A stretch of 42,655 nucleotides of DNA from DASRHK01 sp035650495 (GCA_035650495.1 DASRHK010000002.1:1-42655); one strand, 5' to 3'. Positions 9,601-17,940 are shown, counted from the stretch's first letter. Numbers and translations: made by a program. Notes: generated by a model not told the origin, from the sequence alone.

Positions 9601-11356
9601 CTTCAAGGAGCGCGAGCGGATGTTCGCGCTGCCGCGCTCGTCGTGGGCCGACTACAACGCGTCGTTGATCTCGCAGGGCGGCGGCGTGTTCCCGCGCTCG
9701 GCGAAGTCGATCAAGCTCTCCGAAGAGATCCGCAAGGCGCTCGACATCTCCGCCGCAACGGTGACGCCGCAGGAGCTGATGAAGTCGATCCTGAAAGCCC
9801 CCGTCGATCTCCTGTGGAACGGCGGCATCGGCACCTACGTGAAGTCGCACCTGCAGTCGCATCAGGAAGTTGGCGATCGTGCCAACGACGCGATCCGCGT
9901 CAACGGCAAGGATCTGCGCTGCGCCGTGGTCGGTGAGGGCGGCAACCTCGGCTGCACGCAGCTCGGCCGCATCGAGTACGCGCTGCGCGGCGGCAAGATC
10001 AACACCGACGCGATCGACAACTCCGGCGGCGTGCACAGCTCGGATCGGGAGGTGAACATCAAGATCCCGCTGAACCGGCTGCTCGCCGAAGGCAAGCTGA
10101 CGCGCGCCGATCGCGATCCGCTGCTGGTGTCGATGACCGACGACGTCGCGCGCGCGGTGCTGCGCGACAACTACATCCAGTCGGCGGCGATCTCGCTGCT
10201 CGAGCAGAACGCGCCGGCGCGGCTCGATGAGCAGGCGAATCTGATCCGCACGCTCGAGCGTGAAGGCCGGCTCAATCGCGCGGTGGAATTCCTTCCCGAC
10301 GACGAAGTGCTGAAGGAGCGCAAGACGCAGGGCCGCGGGCTGACGCGTCCCGAGTTCGCCGTGCTGCTCGCCTACAGCAAGATGGCGCTGTTCGACGCGG
10401 TGCTCAATTCGCAAGTGCCGGACGATCCCTTCTTCGCGCGCGATCTCCTCGGCTATTTCCCGCCCAAGCTCGTCGAGCGCTATCGCCCTGACCTCGAGAA
10501 CCATCGCCTGCGGCGCGAGATCATCAGCACCGTGCTCGGCAATGCGGTGGTGAATCGCATGGGCGTGTCATTCGCGCACCGTCTTGCCGAGGACGTCGGC
10601 GTCGAGATCGCAGAAGTGATCAAGGCCTACGCGACCGCGCACGAGATCTTCGACGGCGATCAGTTCTGGCAGAGCGTCGAAGCGCTCGACAACAAAGTGC
10701 CGGCGCAAGTGCAGTACCGGCTGTTCGAAGGCGCGATCGGCCTGATGAAGCACATCACCAGCTGGCTGATCAGCAGCGGACTGTCGCGCAAGCCGGTCGG
10801 CGAGATCGTGCAGCGCTACGACCGTCCGGTCACCGACATCGAGATGCTGCTGCCGAACGCGCTGCCGCCCTCGTACCGCGAGGATTGGGATCGCATCGTC
10901 GCCAACATGAAGCAGCAGGGCGTGCCGGAGAACTACGCGCAGCGTCTGGCGAACACCAAGGCGCTCGGCTCTGCGCTCGACATCGCGCAGCTCGCCGAGG
11001 AGAGCAAGGTGTCACTCGAGGACGCGACCGCGGTCTACTTCCAGGTCGGCGAGCGCTTCCAGATGCTGTGGCTGCTGACCGCGATCGTGAACCTGAAGGC
11101 GCAGAGCAAGTGGCACGCGCTTGCTCGCGCCAATCTGCGTGACGACTGCTACCGCATCCACCGCCGGCTCGCCGAGCGCGTGCTACGTCACAAGGGCGAG
11201 AGCGCGACCGAGCGCATCGACAAGTGGATCAAGGCGAACGAATCGCGCGTGAAGTTCGCGCTGCAGCGGCTGAAGGAGCTGCAGACCAGCACCGTGCTGG
11301 ACTTCATGACGCTGGCGGTCGGCGTGCGCGAGCTGAGGAAGCTGCGGGGGCTGTAG
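6623..11356 (+). CDS. gdhB: NAD-specific glutamate dehydrogenase, large (180-kDa) class
   Basis: A 1577-residue protein of the large NAD-dependent glutamate dehydrogenase family (usual length about 1600). It deaminates glutamate to 2-oxoglutarate and ammonia in the cytoplasm. The N-terminal ~500 residues are the ACT-like regulatory segments. The catalytic core starts near residue 770 with GGLRWSDRRQDFRTEVLGL and contains the substrate-lysine motif VGAKGGFVVKK (about 815-826), TDNRVGDAVVPPKDVVRYD, the nucleotide-binding region VGIGDMSGDVFGNGML (about 950) and DLLWNGGIGTYVK. A helical C-terminal domain follows. The ATG at 6623 has GGAG at 6613-6616. It is divergent from mutS and convergent with the gntR-type gene; its TAG directly abuts that gene's stop. 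Paralogues of this class are usually catabolic and allosterically controlled. Confidence 0.96.
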   Translation: MSEVFDKFQRLYYEMASPDTLRLRQPAELAATAKAHFDLASKRPGDEILLKVRKPAEGALGLACVQTVAPDMPFLVDTLTMALRAAGTSIDWSVHPVLALKRDAKGVLVDVAGLGAAAATTKDSYPESLMNFEFDPLTTPAAYDELEKNLRQVLGDLATVVADYQPMRSRVDATAKALTQVKSDVADEAKEASELLRWLDAEHFTFLGYVECLVENVGGQPRIGPPGDGLGLFRAGGRYDPTFELMAPQEELDKYAGSSRVVVVTKSNIRSPIHHAEYMDVISIKLPGEDGQTRAIRRFVGLFSSEVYTERVDEIPLVRRKVADVFKQSRLPEHSHSGKNLKEILQGLPRDELFQSSEDELFRACMGIRALRDRQQLRLFMRRDRYGRFYSCMVYLPRERYTRELRDRIAAELVAACGGLASEHNTDFLRGGFARIHVLVRTPPGTTISASTEEVEQRLISATRTWRDKLREVLTGEKGGAEIARRFAEGFPTSYTEHVAPADAAADLAYLAQLSEKQTLLPRLLVEGDATQASVTGLKLYARGKPIALSDVLPTLENFGLRIASQEPTEIRPPQGDPLYIQHFQVKSSAASGLPAESQKKFFEAAFLKAWTGEIENDGLNRLVLAAGLDWRQVSCVRLMARYLVQTGLPYSQAYMEQLLAEHAHIARLLVRLFEARFDPSIDDKKRKSDAIKIAQELDAALDKVATLDGDRVLRAFLSVVRAGLRTNYYQRRPDGSPKPCISLKLDPKQVPELPAPLPMFEIFVYAPEVEGVHLRGGKVARGGLRWSDRRQDFRTEVLGLMKAQMVKNTVIVPVGAKGGFVVKKPVDPSIREAWLNQGIECYKTFVRGLLDLTDNRVGDAVVPPKDVVRYDEDDPYLVVAADKGTATFSDIANGLSAEYSFWLGDAFASGGSAGYDHKKMGITAKGAWESVKRHFRELGKNIQEQEFSVVGIGDMSGDVFGNGMLLSHKIKLVAAFDHRHIFLDPNPDLETSFKERERMFALPRSSWADYNASLISQGGGVFPRSAKSIKLSEEIRKALDISAATVTPQELMKSILKAPVDLLWNGGIGTYVKSHLQSHQEVGDRANDAIRVNGKDLRCAVVGEGGNLGCTQLGRIEYALRGGKINTDAIDNSGGVHSSDREVNIKIPLNRLLAEGKLTRADRDPLLVSMTDDVARAVLRDNYIQSAAISLLEQNAPARLDEQANLIRTLEREGRLNRAVEFLPDDEVLKERKTQGRGLTRPEFAVLLAYSKMALFDAVLNSQVPDDPFFARDLLGYFPPKLVERYRPDLENHRLRREIISTVLGNAVVNRMGVSFAHRLAEDVGVEIAEVIKAYATAHEIFDGDQFWQSVEALDNKVPAQVQYRLFEGAIGLMKHITSWLISSGLSRKPVGEIVQRYDRPVTDIEMLLPNALPPSYREDWDRIVANMKQQGVPENYAQRLANTKALGSALDIAQLAEESKVSLEDATAVYFQVGERFQMLWLLTAIVNLKAQSKWHALARANLRDDCYRIHRRLAERVLRHKGESATERIDKWIKANESRVKFALQRLKELQTSTVLDFMTLAVGVRELRKLRGL

Positions 11357-12016
11357 CTACGCTGCCCGCTTCTGCATGCCCGCGAGGCGCTGCAGCAGCT
11401 TGCCGGTGATCTCGACGAGCAGCTCCGCTGCCGCTTCGCCGTCGCCATCGCGCAGCGCCTTGACGAGCTTGCGCCGGCGCTGGATGTATTCCTGCCGCAC
11501 GCTCACGCTGGACAGGCCGATGCGCTTGATCGCGACGCGCACGCGGACGTCCCACGCCATCGATTCCCAGGCGCGCACGAACAGCGCATTGCGCGACATC
11601 TCGACCAGCTTGCGATGGAAGCGCAGCACGGCCGCCATGTGCTCGTCGTTGTCGGCGGGCGCGGTCGTGCGCTGCATCGTCGCCGTTTCCGCCTCCAACG
11701 CGCGCAGATCCTCCGATGAGCAGGGCAGAGCGCGGCGCACGGCGGCTTGCTCGAGGAGCAAGCGCAGCTCGTAAGCCTGGCGGAGCTCGTCGACGTCGAT
11801 GGCGCGCACGCGCGTGCCGCGATAGTGCTCGGTCTGCACCAGATGCAGCGCTTCGAGCTCGCGCAGCGCTTCGCGCACCGGCGCCTGGCTGACGTTGAAC
11901 TCCTTCGCGAGCGCGAGCTCCTTCAGTCGCTCGCCGGGCGGATAGGTCCCGTCGAGGATCCGCGACACGATCGCGTCGCGGATGCGATGGCGCATGCACG
12001 CGCGCTCGACGCTCAC
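11357..12016 (-). CDS. GntR family (FadR-type) transcriptional regulator
   Basis: A 219-residue regulator. The N-terminal winged helix-turn-helix (about residues 8-75) has the GntR hallmark ILDGTYPPGERLKELALAKEF followed by VSQAPVREALRELEALHLV. The C-terminal all-helical FCD domain (about 85-210) includes DEHMAAVLRFHRKLVEMS, whose Asp/His residues are typical ligand or metal contacts. The chosen start is GTG 12016: it overlaps the adaptor stop (GTGA) and has GGAG 8 bases upstream. An ATG at 11995 would give 212 residues but has a weaker site. It is the last gene of the RND operon and probably controls it, perhaps through the palindrome at 16335-16346. Its stop codon directly abuts that of the convergent dehydrogenase gene, and no terminator is seen. 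Confidence 0.9.
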   Translation of the reverse strand: MSVERACMRHRIRDAIVSRILDGTYPPGERLKELALAKEFNVSQAPVREALRELEALHLVQTEHYRGTRVRAIDVDELRQAYELRLLLEQAAVRRALPCSSEDLRALEAETATMQRTTAPADNDEHMAAVLRFHRKLVEMSRNALFVRAWESMAWDVRVRVAIKRIGLSSVSVRQEYIQRRRKLVKALRDGDGEAAAELLVEITGKLLQRLAGMQKRAA

Positions 12017-13137
12017 GGCTTGGGCTCCGGCGCCTTCTCCGGCGCGATGCGCACGAGCGTGTCGGCTGCGATCGAGTCGGGCGGATTGACGATCACGCGC
12101 TCGTCGCGTGCGACGCCGGCGAGCACTTCGACTTCGGTGCCGAAGTCGCGGCCGAGCGTCACCGGCTTCAGCTGCACCTTGCTGTCCGCCGTCACCGACG
12201 CGACCTGCATGCCCTCGGCGCGGAAGATCAGCGTGTTCGCGGGGATGCGCAGCGTGTCGGTCGGGCCGGGCAGCTTGAGATGCACTTCGGCGTAGGCGCC
12301 GGGCAGGAGCTCGCCCTTGGCGTTGTCGACCTCGAGCTCGGTGAGCAGCGTGCGCGTCGACGGGTCGATCGCGTTCGACGTGCGCACGATCTTCGCCGGA
12401 TACGGATGGTCCGGATGCTCCGCGAAGCGAAGATCGGCGTCGAGCCCGGGCTGCGCGGACGGCGCGTAGGCCTGCGGCACTTGCACGTAGACGCGCAGCT
12501 TGTGCGTGTCGGAGATGTGGAACAGCTCGGTGCCGGCGCCGCCGTTGCTCACCAGCTGGCCCACGTCGGTCTTGCGCGCGGTGACCGTTCCGTCGAACGG
12601 TGCCGCGACCATCTGGAAGCCCTGCGTGCGCTTGAGCCGCCCGAGGTTCGCCTTCGCCGAATCGACCAGCGCGCGCTTGGCCGCGAGATTGCTGATGCGA
12701 TCGTCGAGATCCTGCTTCGACACGTAGTGCTGCTTGAACAGGTCCCGATAGCGATCCGCCGTCGATTGCGCGAGCTGCAAGTTCGCCTGCGCCTGCGCCA
12801 GGTCCGCTTCGGCCTGCCGCGTCTGCTGGTCGATCTCGGGCGTGTCGATCTCGGCGAGCACGTCGCCGGTCTTCACCGAGGCGCCGATGTCGTAGCTCCA
12901 CTTCTTGAGATAGCCGTTGGTGCGCGCGTAGATCGGCGCGTCGGCCCAGGCTTCGACGGTGCCGGGCAGCACGAGATCCTGCGTCGGCGGCGCGAGCTTC
13001 ACCGCGACCACCGCAACGGTCGGGATCGACGCGCTCTCGGCGCGGTCGCGCAACTCGGCGCGATTGACCAGCCGCGCCGCGACACCGACGGTGGCGAGGG
13101 TGAGCGCGATCGCCGCAACGGCGATTCCTTTACGCAT
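12013..13137 (-). CDS. RND efflux periplasmic adaptor subunit (membrane fusion protein)
   Basis: A 374-residue HlyD/AcrA-type adaptor. The N-terminus is a signal anchor (MRKGIAVAAIALTLATVGVA) without a lipobox cysteine. Then come the first barrel-sandwich half (GTVEAWADAPIYARTNGYLKKW and GASVKTGDVLAEIDTPE), an alpha-hairpin coiled coil (QARQAEADLAQAQANLQLAQ region, about 110-175), the second lipoyl half (VAAPFDGTVTARKTDVGQLV), a beta-barrel, and a membrane-proximal domain ending VNPPDSIAADTLVRIAPEK. The ATG at 13137 overlaps the pump gene by 8 bases; an upstream in-frame start at 13182 lies inside the pump gene and was rejected. It joins the inner-membrane pump to an outer-membrane channel. 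No TolC-like gene is present in the window, so the channel must be supplied elsewhere. Confidence 0.93.
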   Translation of the reverse strand: MRKGIAVAAIALTLATVGVAARLVNRAELRDRAESASIPTVAVVAVKLAPPTQDLVLPGTVEAWADAPIYARTNGYLKKWSYDIGASVKTGDVLAEIDTPEIDQQTRQAEADLAQAQANLQLAQSTADRYRDLFKQHYVSKQDLDDRISNLAAKRALVDSAKANLGRLKRTQGFQMVAAPFDGTVTARKTDVGQLVSNGGAGTELFHISDTHKLRVYVQVPQAYAPSAQPGLDADLRFAEHPDHPYPAKIVRTSNAIDPSTRTLLTELEVDNAKGELLPGAYAEVHLKLPGPTDTLRIPANTLIFRAEGMQVASVTADSKVQLKPVTLGRDFGTEVEVLAGVARDERVIVNPPDSIAADTLVRIAPEKAPEPKP

Positions 13138-16100
13138 GAGTGGCGACTCCGGAATTCGACTCGCGCTGCTGGCGCCAGCCATGGATGATCGAGAACACGG
13201 TCGGGACGAAGAACAGCGTCGCGCCGGTGGCGAACAGCAGGCCGCCGATGACGGCGCGGCCGAGCGGCGCGTTCTGCTCGCCGCCGTCGCCCAGGCCGAG
13301 CGCCATCGGCACCATGCCGATGATCATCGCCGCCGCGGTCATCAGCACGGGACGGAAGCGCGTGAAGCCGGCTTCGAGCGCGGCGTCGCGCGCGGAGAGT
13401 CCCGCGTCCATGCGCTCGCGCGCGAACGACACCACGAGGATCGAGTTCGCCGTCGCCACGCCCATGCACATGATCGCGCCGGTGAGCGCGGGCACCGACA
13501 CGGTCGTGCCCGTGAGGAACAGCATCCAGACGATTCCGGCGAGCGCCGCGGGCAGCGCGGTGATGATGATGAACGGATCGAGCCAGCTCTGGAAATTCAC
13601 CACGATCAGGAGATAGATGAGCACGATCGCGGCGGCGAGGCCGAGCAGCAGCCCGTTGAACGACGAGATCATCGTCTCCGCTTGTCCGCGCACGTCGACC
13701 CGCGAGCCCTTGGGCAGCTCGTCCTTCGACGCGTCGACGATGTCGTGGATCTGATGGACGACGTAGCCGAGATCGGTGCCGTCGAAGGTGCCGTAGATGT
13801 CGAGCGCGGGTGTGGCGTTGTAGTGGCTCACGACCGCGGGTCCCGCGGTGCGACGGAAGCTCGCCACGCTCGCCAGCACCGGCGAGGTGCTGCCGGTCGC
13901 CGTCCCGTTCGCGCTGGTGATCGGCGTGATCGCGAGATCGTTGAGCGATTGCACGCGGTACTGCGGCGATTGCGTCGTCACCGAGTATTGGGTGCCGCTC
14001 TTCGGGTCGATGAAGAAGGAGGGCGAGGTCTGGAAGCTGCCGGACAGCGAGATCAGGAGATTGGTGGCGACGTCGCGCTGCGAGAGCCCGAGCGTCGCGG
14101 CGTTGGTGCGATCGACGTCGACGTTGATCTGCGGATAGTCGAACGCCTGCTGGATGCGCAGGTCCGCGGCGCCGGCGACGTGGCGCATCTTCGCCAGCAG
14201 CGCGTTGATGTAGGTGCGGTTCGCAGTGGTGTTCTGGCCGCTGACCTGGACGTCGATCGGCGCCGGCAGCCCGAAATTGAGGATCTGGCTGACGATGTCG
14301 GCGGCGAGCAGCGAGAAGCTCACCGACGGGAACTCCTCCGCCAGGCGCGCGCGCAGCGCGCGCTCGTACTTCACGGTCTCGTGGTGGCGCTCGTTGAGCT
14401 GGATGTAGACGTCGGCGTCGCCGGGGCCGATCGGCGCCGACGTCGAGTAGGAGAGGTTGATGCCGGAATAGGGCAGCCCGATGTTGTCGGCGAGGCTCTG
14501 CAGCTCGTCCGCCGGGATCACCTCGCGGATGACGTTCTCGACCCGGTCGCACAGCGCGGTGGTCTCCTCGATGCGCGTGCCGGCGCGCGCGCGCAAGTGC
14601 AGCCGGATCTGGCCCGAATCGACTTTCGGGAAGAAGTCCTGGCCCAGCCCCGGCAGCGGCCCGATCGGGAAGGCCAGCACCGCGGTCGCTGCCATCGCGC
14701 CGAGGAAGATCATCGCGAAGCGCGGGCCGCTGGCCAGCGTGGCGGCGAGCACATCGTGATAACGCTGCTTCACGCTCGCGAAGCGCTGCTCGAAGCCGCG
14801 CTGGAAGCGACCGAAGGCCGTCTTCGGCTCGATATGGGCATGCAGGCGCAGCCAGTACTTCGCGAGCGTCGGCACCAGCGTTCGCGACAGCGCGTAGGAC
14901 GCGAGCATCGCGAACACGACGGCTTCGGCGAGCGGCACGAACAGGTACTTCGCGATGCCGGTGAGCATGAACATCGGCACGAACACGATGCAGATCGCCA
15001 GCGTCGACACGAACGCCGGCACGGCGATCTGCTTGGCGCCGTCGAGGATCGCGGTCTCGATGTCCTTGCCCTGCTCGAGGTGATAGTTGATGTTCTCGAT
15101 CGTCACCGTCGCGTCGTCGACCAGGATGCCGACCGCGAGCGCGAGACCGCCCAGCGTCATGATGTTGATCGTCTCGCCGAGCGCCGAGAGGCAGATGATC
15201 GACGCCAGGATCGACAATGGAATGCTGATCGTGATGATCAGCGTCGAGCGGAAGCTGCCGAGGAAGAGCAGGATCATCAGCCCGGTCAGCGCGGCGGCGA
15301 TGATCGCTTCGCGCACCACGCCCGAGATGGCGCCGCGCACGAAGATCGACTGATCGGACAGCGCCTTGACGTTCATCTCCGGCGGCAGCGCCGCCTGGAT
15401 CTGCGGCAGGCGGCGCTTGATCTCGTCGATGATCTGAAGCGTCGACGCCGTGCCGGTCTTCAGCACGTTCATCAGCACTGCGCGCTTGCCGCCGACGCGC
15501 ACGACGTTGGTCTGCGGCGTGGCGCCGTCGCGCACGTGGGCGACGTCGCGGACGTAGACGAGCTCGCCGCTCTTGGTGCGGATCGGGATGTCGTTGAGCT
15601 CCTCGACGCGGGTGGGCGAGACGTTGAGCTTCACGAAGTACTCGAGGTCGCCGATCTTCTCCGTGCCCTGCGGCAGGATCAGGTTCTGCGCGCCGATCGC
15701 GGCGTTGACGTCGGCGCCGGAAAGCCCGTGCGCGCGCAGCGCCGCAGGATCGAGGTCGACCATGATCGTGCGCTGCTTGCCGCCGTACGGCCACGGCATC
15801 TGCGCGCCCTGCACCGTGCCGAGCTGCGTGCGCACGATGTTGTTGGCGAGGTCGAAGATCTGGTTCTCGGGCAGCGACTCGCTCGAGAACGCCAGCTGCA
15901 GGATCGGCACCGTCGAGGCGTTGTAGGCGAGGATGAATGGCGGCGTCGTGCCCGGCGGCGAGAAGGCGATCTGCGATTGCGACACGCCGGTGATCTGCGC
16001 GTAGGACAGCTCCTCGCTCGCGCGCGGCTGGAAGAAGTACTTCACGACCGCAGTGCCGTTGAGCGATTGCGACTCGGTGTGCTCGACGTCGTTGACCACG

Positions 16101-16318
16101 GTCTGCGCGGTGCGCTCGGAGAACAGCACGAGGCGATTGGCCATGTCCTCCGGCGGCAGCCCCGTATAGCGCCAGATGGTGGCGACGACCGGGATGCGGA
16201 TGTTCGGGAAGATGTCGGTCGCCGTCTTCACGATCGACAGCACGCCGAGCAGGACGATCAGGACCGCCAGCACGATGAACGTGTAGGGGCGCTGCAGCGC
16301 GATGCGGACGATCCACAT
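13130..16318 (-). CDS. RND efflux transporter permease, HAE1/AcrB type
   Basis: A 1062-residue inner-membrane pump with the AcrB layout: TM1 (about residues 12-30), a large periplasmic loop, TM2-6, TM7, a second loop and TM8-12. The proton-relay aspartates are visible in TM4 (LALAVGILVDDATVTIEN). The second half carries TGAIMCMGVATANSILVV and a C-terminal TM pair (GGLLFATGATLFFVPTVFSIIHG). It would export drugs, solvents or metabolites using the proton gradient; the substrate cannot be read from the sequence. It is the first gene of a pump-adaptor-GntR operon, with the pump ahead of the adaptor, the reverse of acrAB order. The ATG at 16318 lies 9 bases after a TATAAT box and has no Shine-Dalgarno, so translation may be leaderless. 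Confidence 0.95.
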   Translation of the reverse strand: MWIVRIALQRPYTFIVLAVLIVLLGVLSIVKTATDIFPNIRIPVVATIWRYTGLPPEDMANRLVLFSERTAQTVVNDVEHTESQSLNGTAVVKYFFQPRASEELSYAQITGVSQSQIAFSPPGTTPPFILAYNASTVPILQLAFSSESLPENQIFDLANNIVRTQLGTVQGAQMPWPYGGKQRTIMVDLDPAALRAHGLSGADVNAAIGAQNLILPQGTEKIGDLEYFVKLNVSPTRVEELNDIPIRTKSGELVYVRDVAHVRDGATPQTNVVRVGGKRAVLMNVLKTGTASTLQIIDEIKRRLPQIQAALPPEMNVKALSDQSIFVRGAISGVVREAIIAAALTGLMILLFLGSFRSTLIITISIPLSILASIICLSALGETINIMTLGGLALAVGILVDDATVTIENINYHLEQGKDIETAILDGAKQIAVPAFVSTLAICIVFVPMFMLTGIAKYLFVPLAEAVVFAMLASYALSRTLVPTLAKYWLRLHAHIEPKTAFGRFQRGFEQRFASVKQRYHDVLAATLASGPRFAMIFLGAMAATAVLAFPIGPLPGLGQDFFPKVDSGQIRLHLRARAGTRIEETTALCDRVENVIREVIPADELQSLADNIGLPYSGINLSYSTSAPIGPGDADVYIQLNERHHETVKYERALRARLAEEFPSVSFSLLAADIVSQILNFGLPAPIDVQVSGQNTTANRTYINALLAKMRHVAGAADLRIQQAFDYPQINVDVDRTNAATLGLSQRDVATNLLISLSGSFQTSPSFFIDPKSGTQYSVTTQSPQYRVQSLNDLAITPITSANGTATGSTSPVLASVASFRRTAGPAVVSHYNATPALDIYGTFDGTDLGYVVHQIHDIVDASKDELPKGSRVDVRGQAETMISSFNGLLLGLAAAIVLIYLLIVVNFQSWLDPFIIITALPAALAGIVWMLFLTGTTVSVPALTGAIMCMGVATANSILVVSFARERMDAGLSARDAALEAGFTRFRPVLMTAAAMIIGMVPMALGLGDGGEQNAPLGRAVIGGLLFATGATLFFVPTVFSIIHGWRQQRESNSGVATHA

Positions 16319-16327
16319 GGGGCCGGG

Positions 16328-16346
16328 ATTATAGATTATCGATAAT
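16328..16346 (-). promoter_or_regulatory. Promoter -10 and palindromic candidate operator of the RND operon
   Basis: On the minus strand TATAAT lies at 16333-16328. Just upstream, in the -35/-10 spacer, is a perfect 12-bp palindrome, ATTATCGATAAT, at 16335-16346. A dyad in this position fits a repressor site. The operon-encoded GntR regulator is the obvious candidate, although the sequence is not the classical FadR-type consensus (GT-N-AC core). Confidence 0.55.
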
Positions 16347-16365
16347 TCGCGGAAAAGCGGGTGGC

Positions 16366-16381
16366 CCGGCCTTCAGGCCGG
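16366..16381. repeat. REP-like hairpin, copy 1
   Basis: CCGGCCT at 16366-16372 pairs perfectly with AGGCCGG at 16375-16381 around a TC loop. The core CGGCCTTCAGGCCG is shared, in inverted orientation, with the copy at 17923-17940; the two bracket the DUF1631-like gene. Confidence 0.55.
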
Positions 16382-16484
16382 CGCTTCCACTGCGTACGCA
16401 ACCGGACCGTCAACCGCGCCCGCGAATGGTGGAATTCACCGCGTGAGCGTCGAAGCGTGACGCTCTTGCGTGAGGGGATTAGCC

Positions 16485-17882
16485 ATGGCCAGCCAGACCA
16501 ATTCGGGCGGCGCCGGCACTGCAGCCGGCCGTATCGCAGCATCTTCGTTCCTGACCACACCGATCCGGCTGGACCTGTTCAGCCGCACCCTGTGGGACTT
16601 GTTCGGCACCGACTTCGACGAGGGCGAGGGCAAGGCAGCGCCGCCGGCCAAGATCCAGCCGGTCGTGCCCACCCTCTACCCGAAAGTGGCGATCGAGGCG
16701 GCGGCGCCGCCGCAGCCGATCGCCGCGCCGCTGCGCTTCGACGCGCGGACCAAATCGCTGCTGCTCTCGCTGCAGGCGAGCGAAGGCGTCGCCGGCGAGT
16801 TGGTGCAGACGCTGCTGAAGTGCGAGGAGCCGCCGATGACGCCGCAGGAGCTCGCGCGCTATCGCGCGGTGATCCAGCGCGTCACGCTGGTCGCGCGCAT
16901 GGTCGACGCGGTGGAGACCGACCCGCACGTGCCGGGCGGGTTCAAGCAGGTGTTCGACCGCCTGCGCTACACGCTGATCAAGGCGGCGCTGGCCGACGCC
17001 AGCTTCTTGCGCGCGCGCAACCATCCGCTGCGTGCGATCTCCTCCGATCTCGCGCTGCGCGCGGCGATGTCGCGGAACTGGGATGTGAGCGTCGAGCGCG
17101 AGCTCGCCACGGCGCTCGACGCCGCGGTGCGCGACTTCGATCTGAGCGCGGGCTTCGTGCGGCCGATCGTCTGCCGGCTGCAGCCGCTCGACGTCGACGC
17201 GATGAAGGAATTCATCGAGCAGCTCCACGCCGAGCGCCGCGAGCGCGAAGCGGCCGTGCGCGCGCAGGAGCAGGTCGATCAGGAGATCGAGGCGCGCCTG
17301 CGCGGCTCGGTGCTCGACGAGCGGCTGCGCTTCGTCATCGAGGTGGAATGGAAGGAAGTGCTGGTGCATCGCCTGCGGCTCCATGGCGCGGACAGCGTCG
17401 AGTGGCGCGCCAGCCTCGCGGTGGTGGAGGAGCTCCTTCTGCTCGCCGCGGGCCTGCAATCCGGAGCGCCGATCCCGAAGCCGTTGCTCGATCGCATCGA
17501 GACCGGCCTGCTCGAGGCGAGCCGGCCCGTCGAGCCGGTGATGAAAGTGTTCGAGCGGCTGCGCAACACCAAGCCCGCGCCGTCGACGGTCGCCACCGAA
17601 TTCGCGCGCGTGGCGATGCGGCTGTCGCCGCTGTCACGGCTGATGGAAGGTTTCCGCTGGTTCCGCGTCTTCGATCACGGCCAGCAGAACATGCGCTGGA
17701 TGAAGACCAGCAGCTACGACCCCTCGAAGAACATCGTCATCTTCACCGAGATCGACGGCGGCGCGCCGCTGGTCATGCATGCGCAGCAATTCCTCGACGA
17801 CCTGAAGCGCGGGATCTCCGCGCCGAACCAGCCGGACGAGGAAACCACGCAGCTCCTGTCGCAGCTCCTCGCCCCGGCCTGA
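16485..17882 (+). CDS. DUF1631-like hypothetical cytoplasmic protein
   Basis: A 465-residue, mostly helical, acidic protein without signal peptide or membrane segments. The C-terminal half resembles DUF1631 proteins: EVEWKEVLVHRLRLHGADSVEW followed by a helix rich in Leu (VVEELLLLAAGL) mimics their 'W..VL....G..S..W' segment, and the last ~80 residues are compact alpha/beta (DHGQQNMRWMKTSSYDPSKN..). The middle has a charged helix (HAERREREAAVRAQEQVDQEIEARL, about residues 245-270) likely to form a coiled coil. The ATG at 16485 has GAGGGG at 16472-16477; a GTG at 16470 was rejected because it would take the binding site into the gene. The gene stands alone, flanked by two REP-like hairpins. 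Function is unknown; DUF1631 proteins are linked to cyclic-di-GMP or surface behaviour in some bacteria, which I do not claim here. Confidence 0.6.
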   Translation: MASQTNSGGAGTAAGRIAASSFLTTPIRLDLFSRTLWDLFGTDFDEGEGKAAPPAKIQPVVPTLYPKVAIEAAAPPQPIAAPLRFDARTKSLLLSLQASEGVAGELVQTLLKCEEPPMTPQELARYRAVIQRVTLVARMVDAVETDPHVPGGFKQVFDRLRYTLIKAALADASFLRARNHPLRAISSDLALRAAMSRNWDVSVERELATALDAAVRDFDLSAGFVRPIVCRLQPLDVDAMKEFIEQLHAERREREAAVRAQEQVDQEIEARLRGSVLDERLRFVIEVEWKEVLVHRLRLHGADSVEWRASLAVVEELLLLAAGLQSGAPIPKPLLDRIETGLLEASRPVEPVMKVFERLRNTKPAPSTVATEFARVAMRLSPLSRLMEGFRWFRVFDHGQQNMRWMKTSSYDPSKNIVIFTEIDGGAPLVMHAQQFLDDLKRGISAPNQPDEETTQLLSQLLAPA

Positions 17883-17922
17883 GGAGTGCCGCACAGAGTT
17901 CTGGGAAGCGGCAGCAGCGATT

Positions 17923-17940
17923 GTCGGCCTGAAGGCCGAC
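17923..17940. repeat. REP-like hairpin, copy 2
   Basis: GTCGGCCT at 17923-17930 pairs perfectly with AGGCCGAC at 17933-17940 around a GA loop. It is the inverted counterpart of the 16366-16381 element. It lies between the DUF1631-like stop and the S41 peptidase start, where it could act as a processing or termination hairpin. Confidence 0.6.

Noticed and set aside
5561..10504. A 1647-codon minus-strand open frame opposite glutamate dehydrogenase
   Set aside because: It is Arg/His/Ala/Leu-rich, runs antisense across the whole dehydrogenase core and into mutS, and has no recognisable domain. Long antisense frames are expected in high-GC DNA.
12959..16345. An 1128-codon plus-strand frame opposite the RND pump gene
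   Set aside because: Its composition is dominated by Arg, Asp, His and Ala, with no motif, while the minus-strand frame encodes a textbook RND permease.
16335..16346. Reading the ATTATCGATAAT palindrome as a DnaA or Fur box
   Set aside because: It does not fit a DnaA box (TTATCCACA type) or the 19-bp Fur consensus; a local repressor site is simpler.
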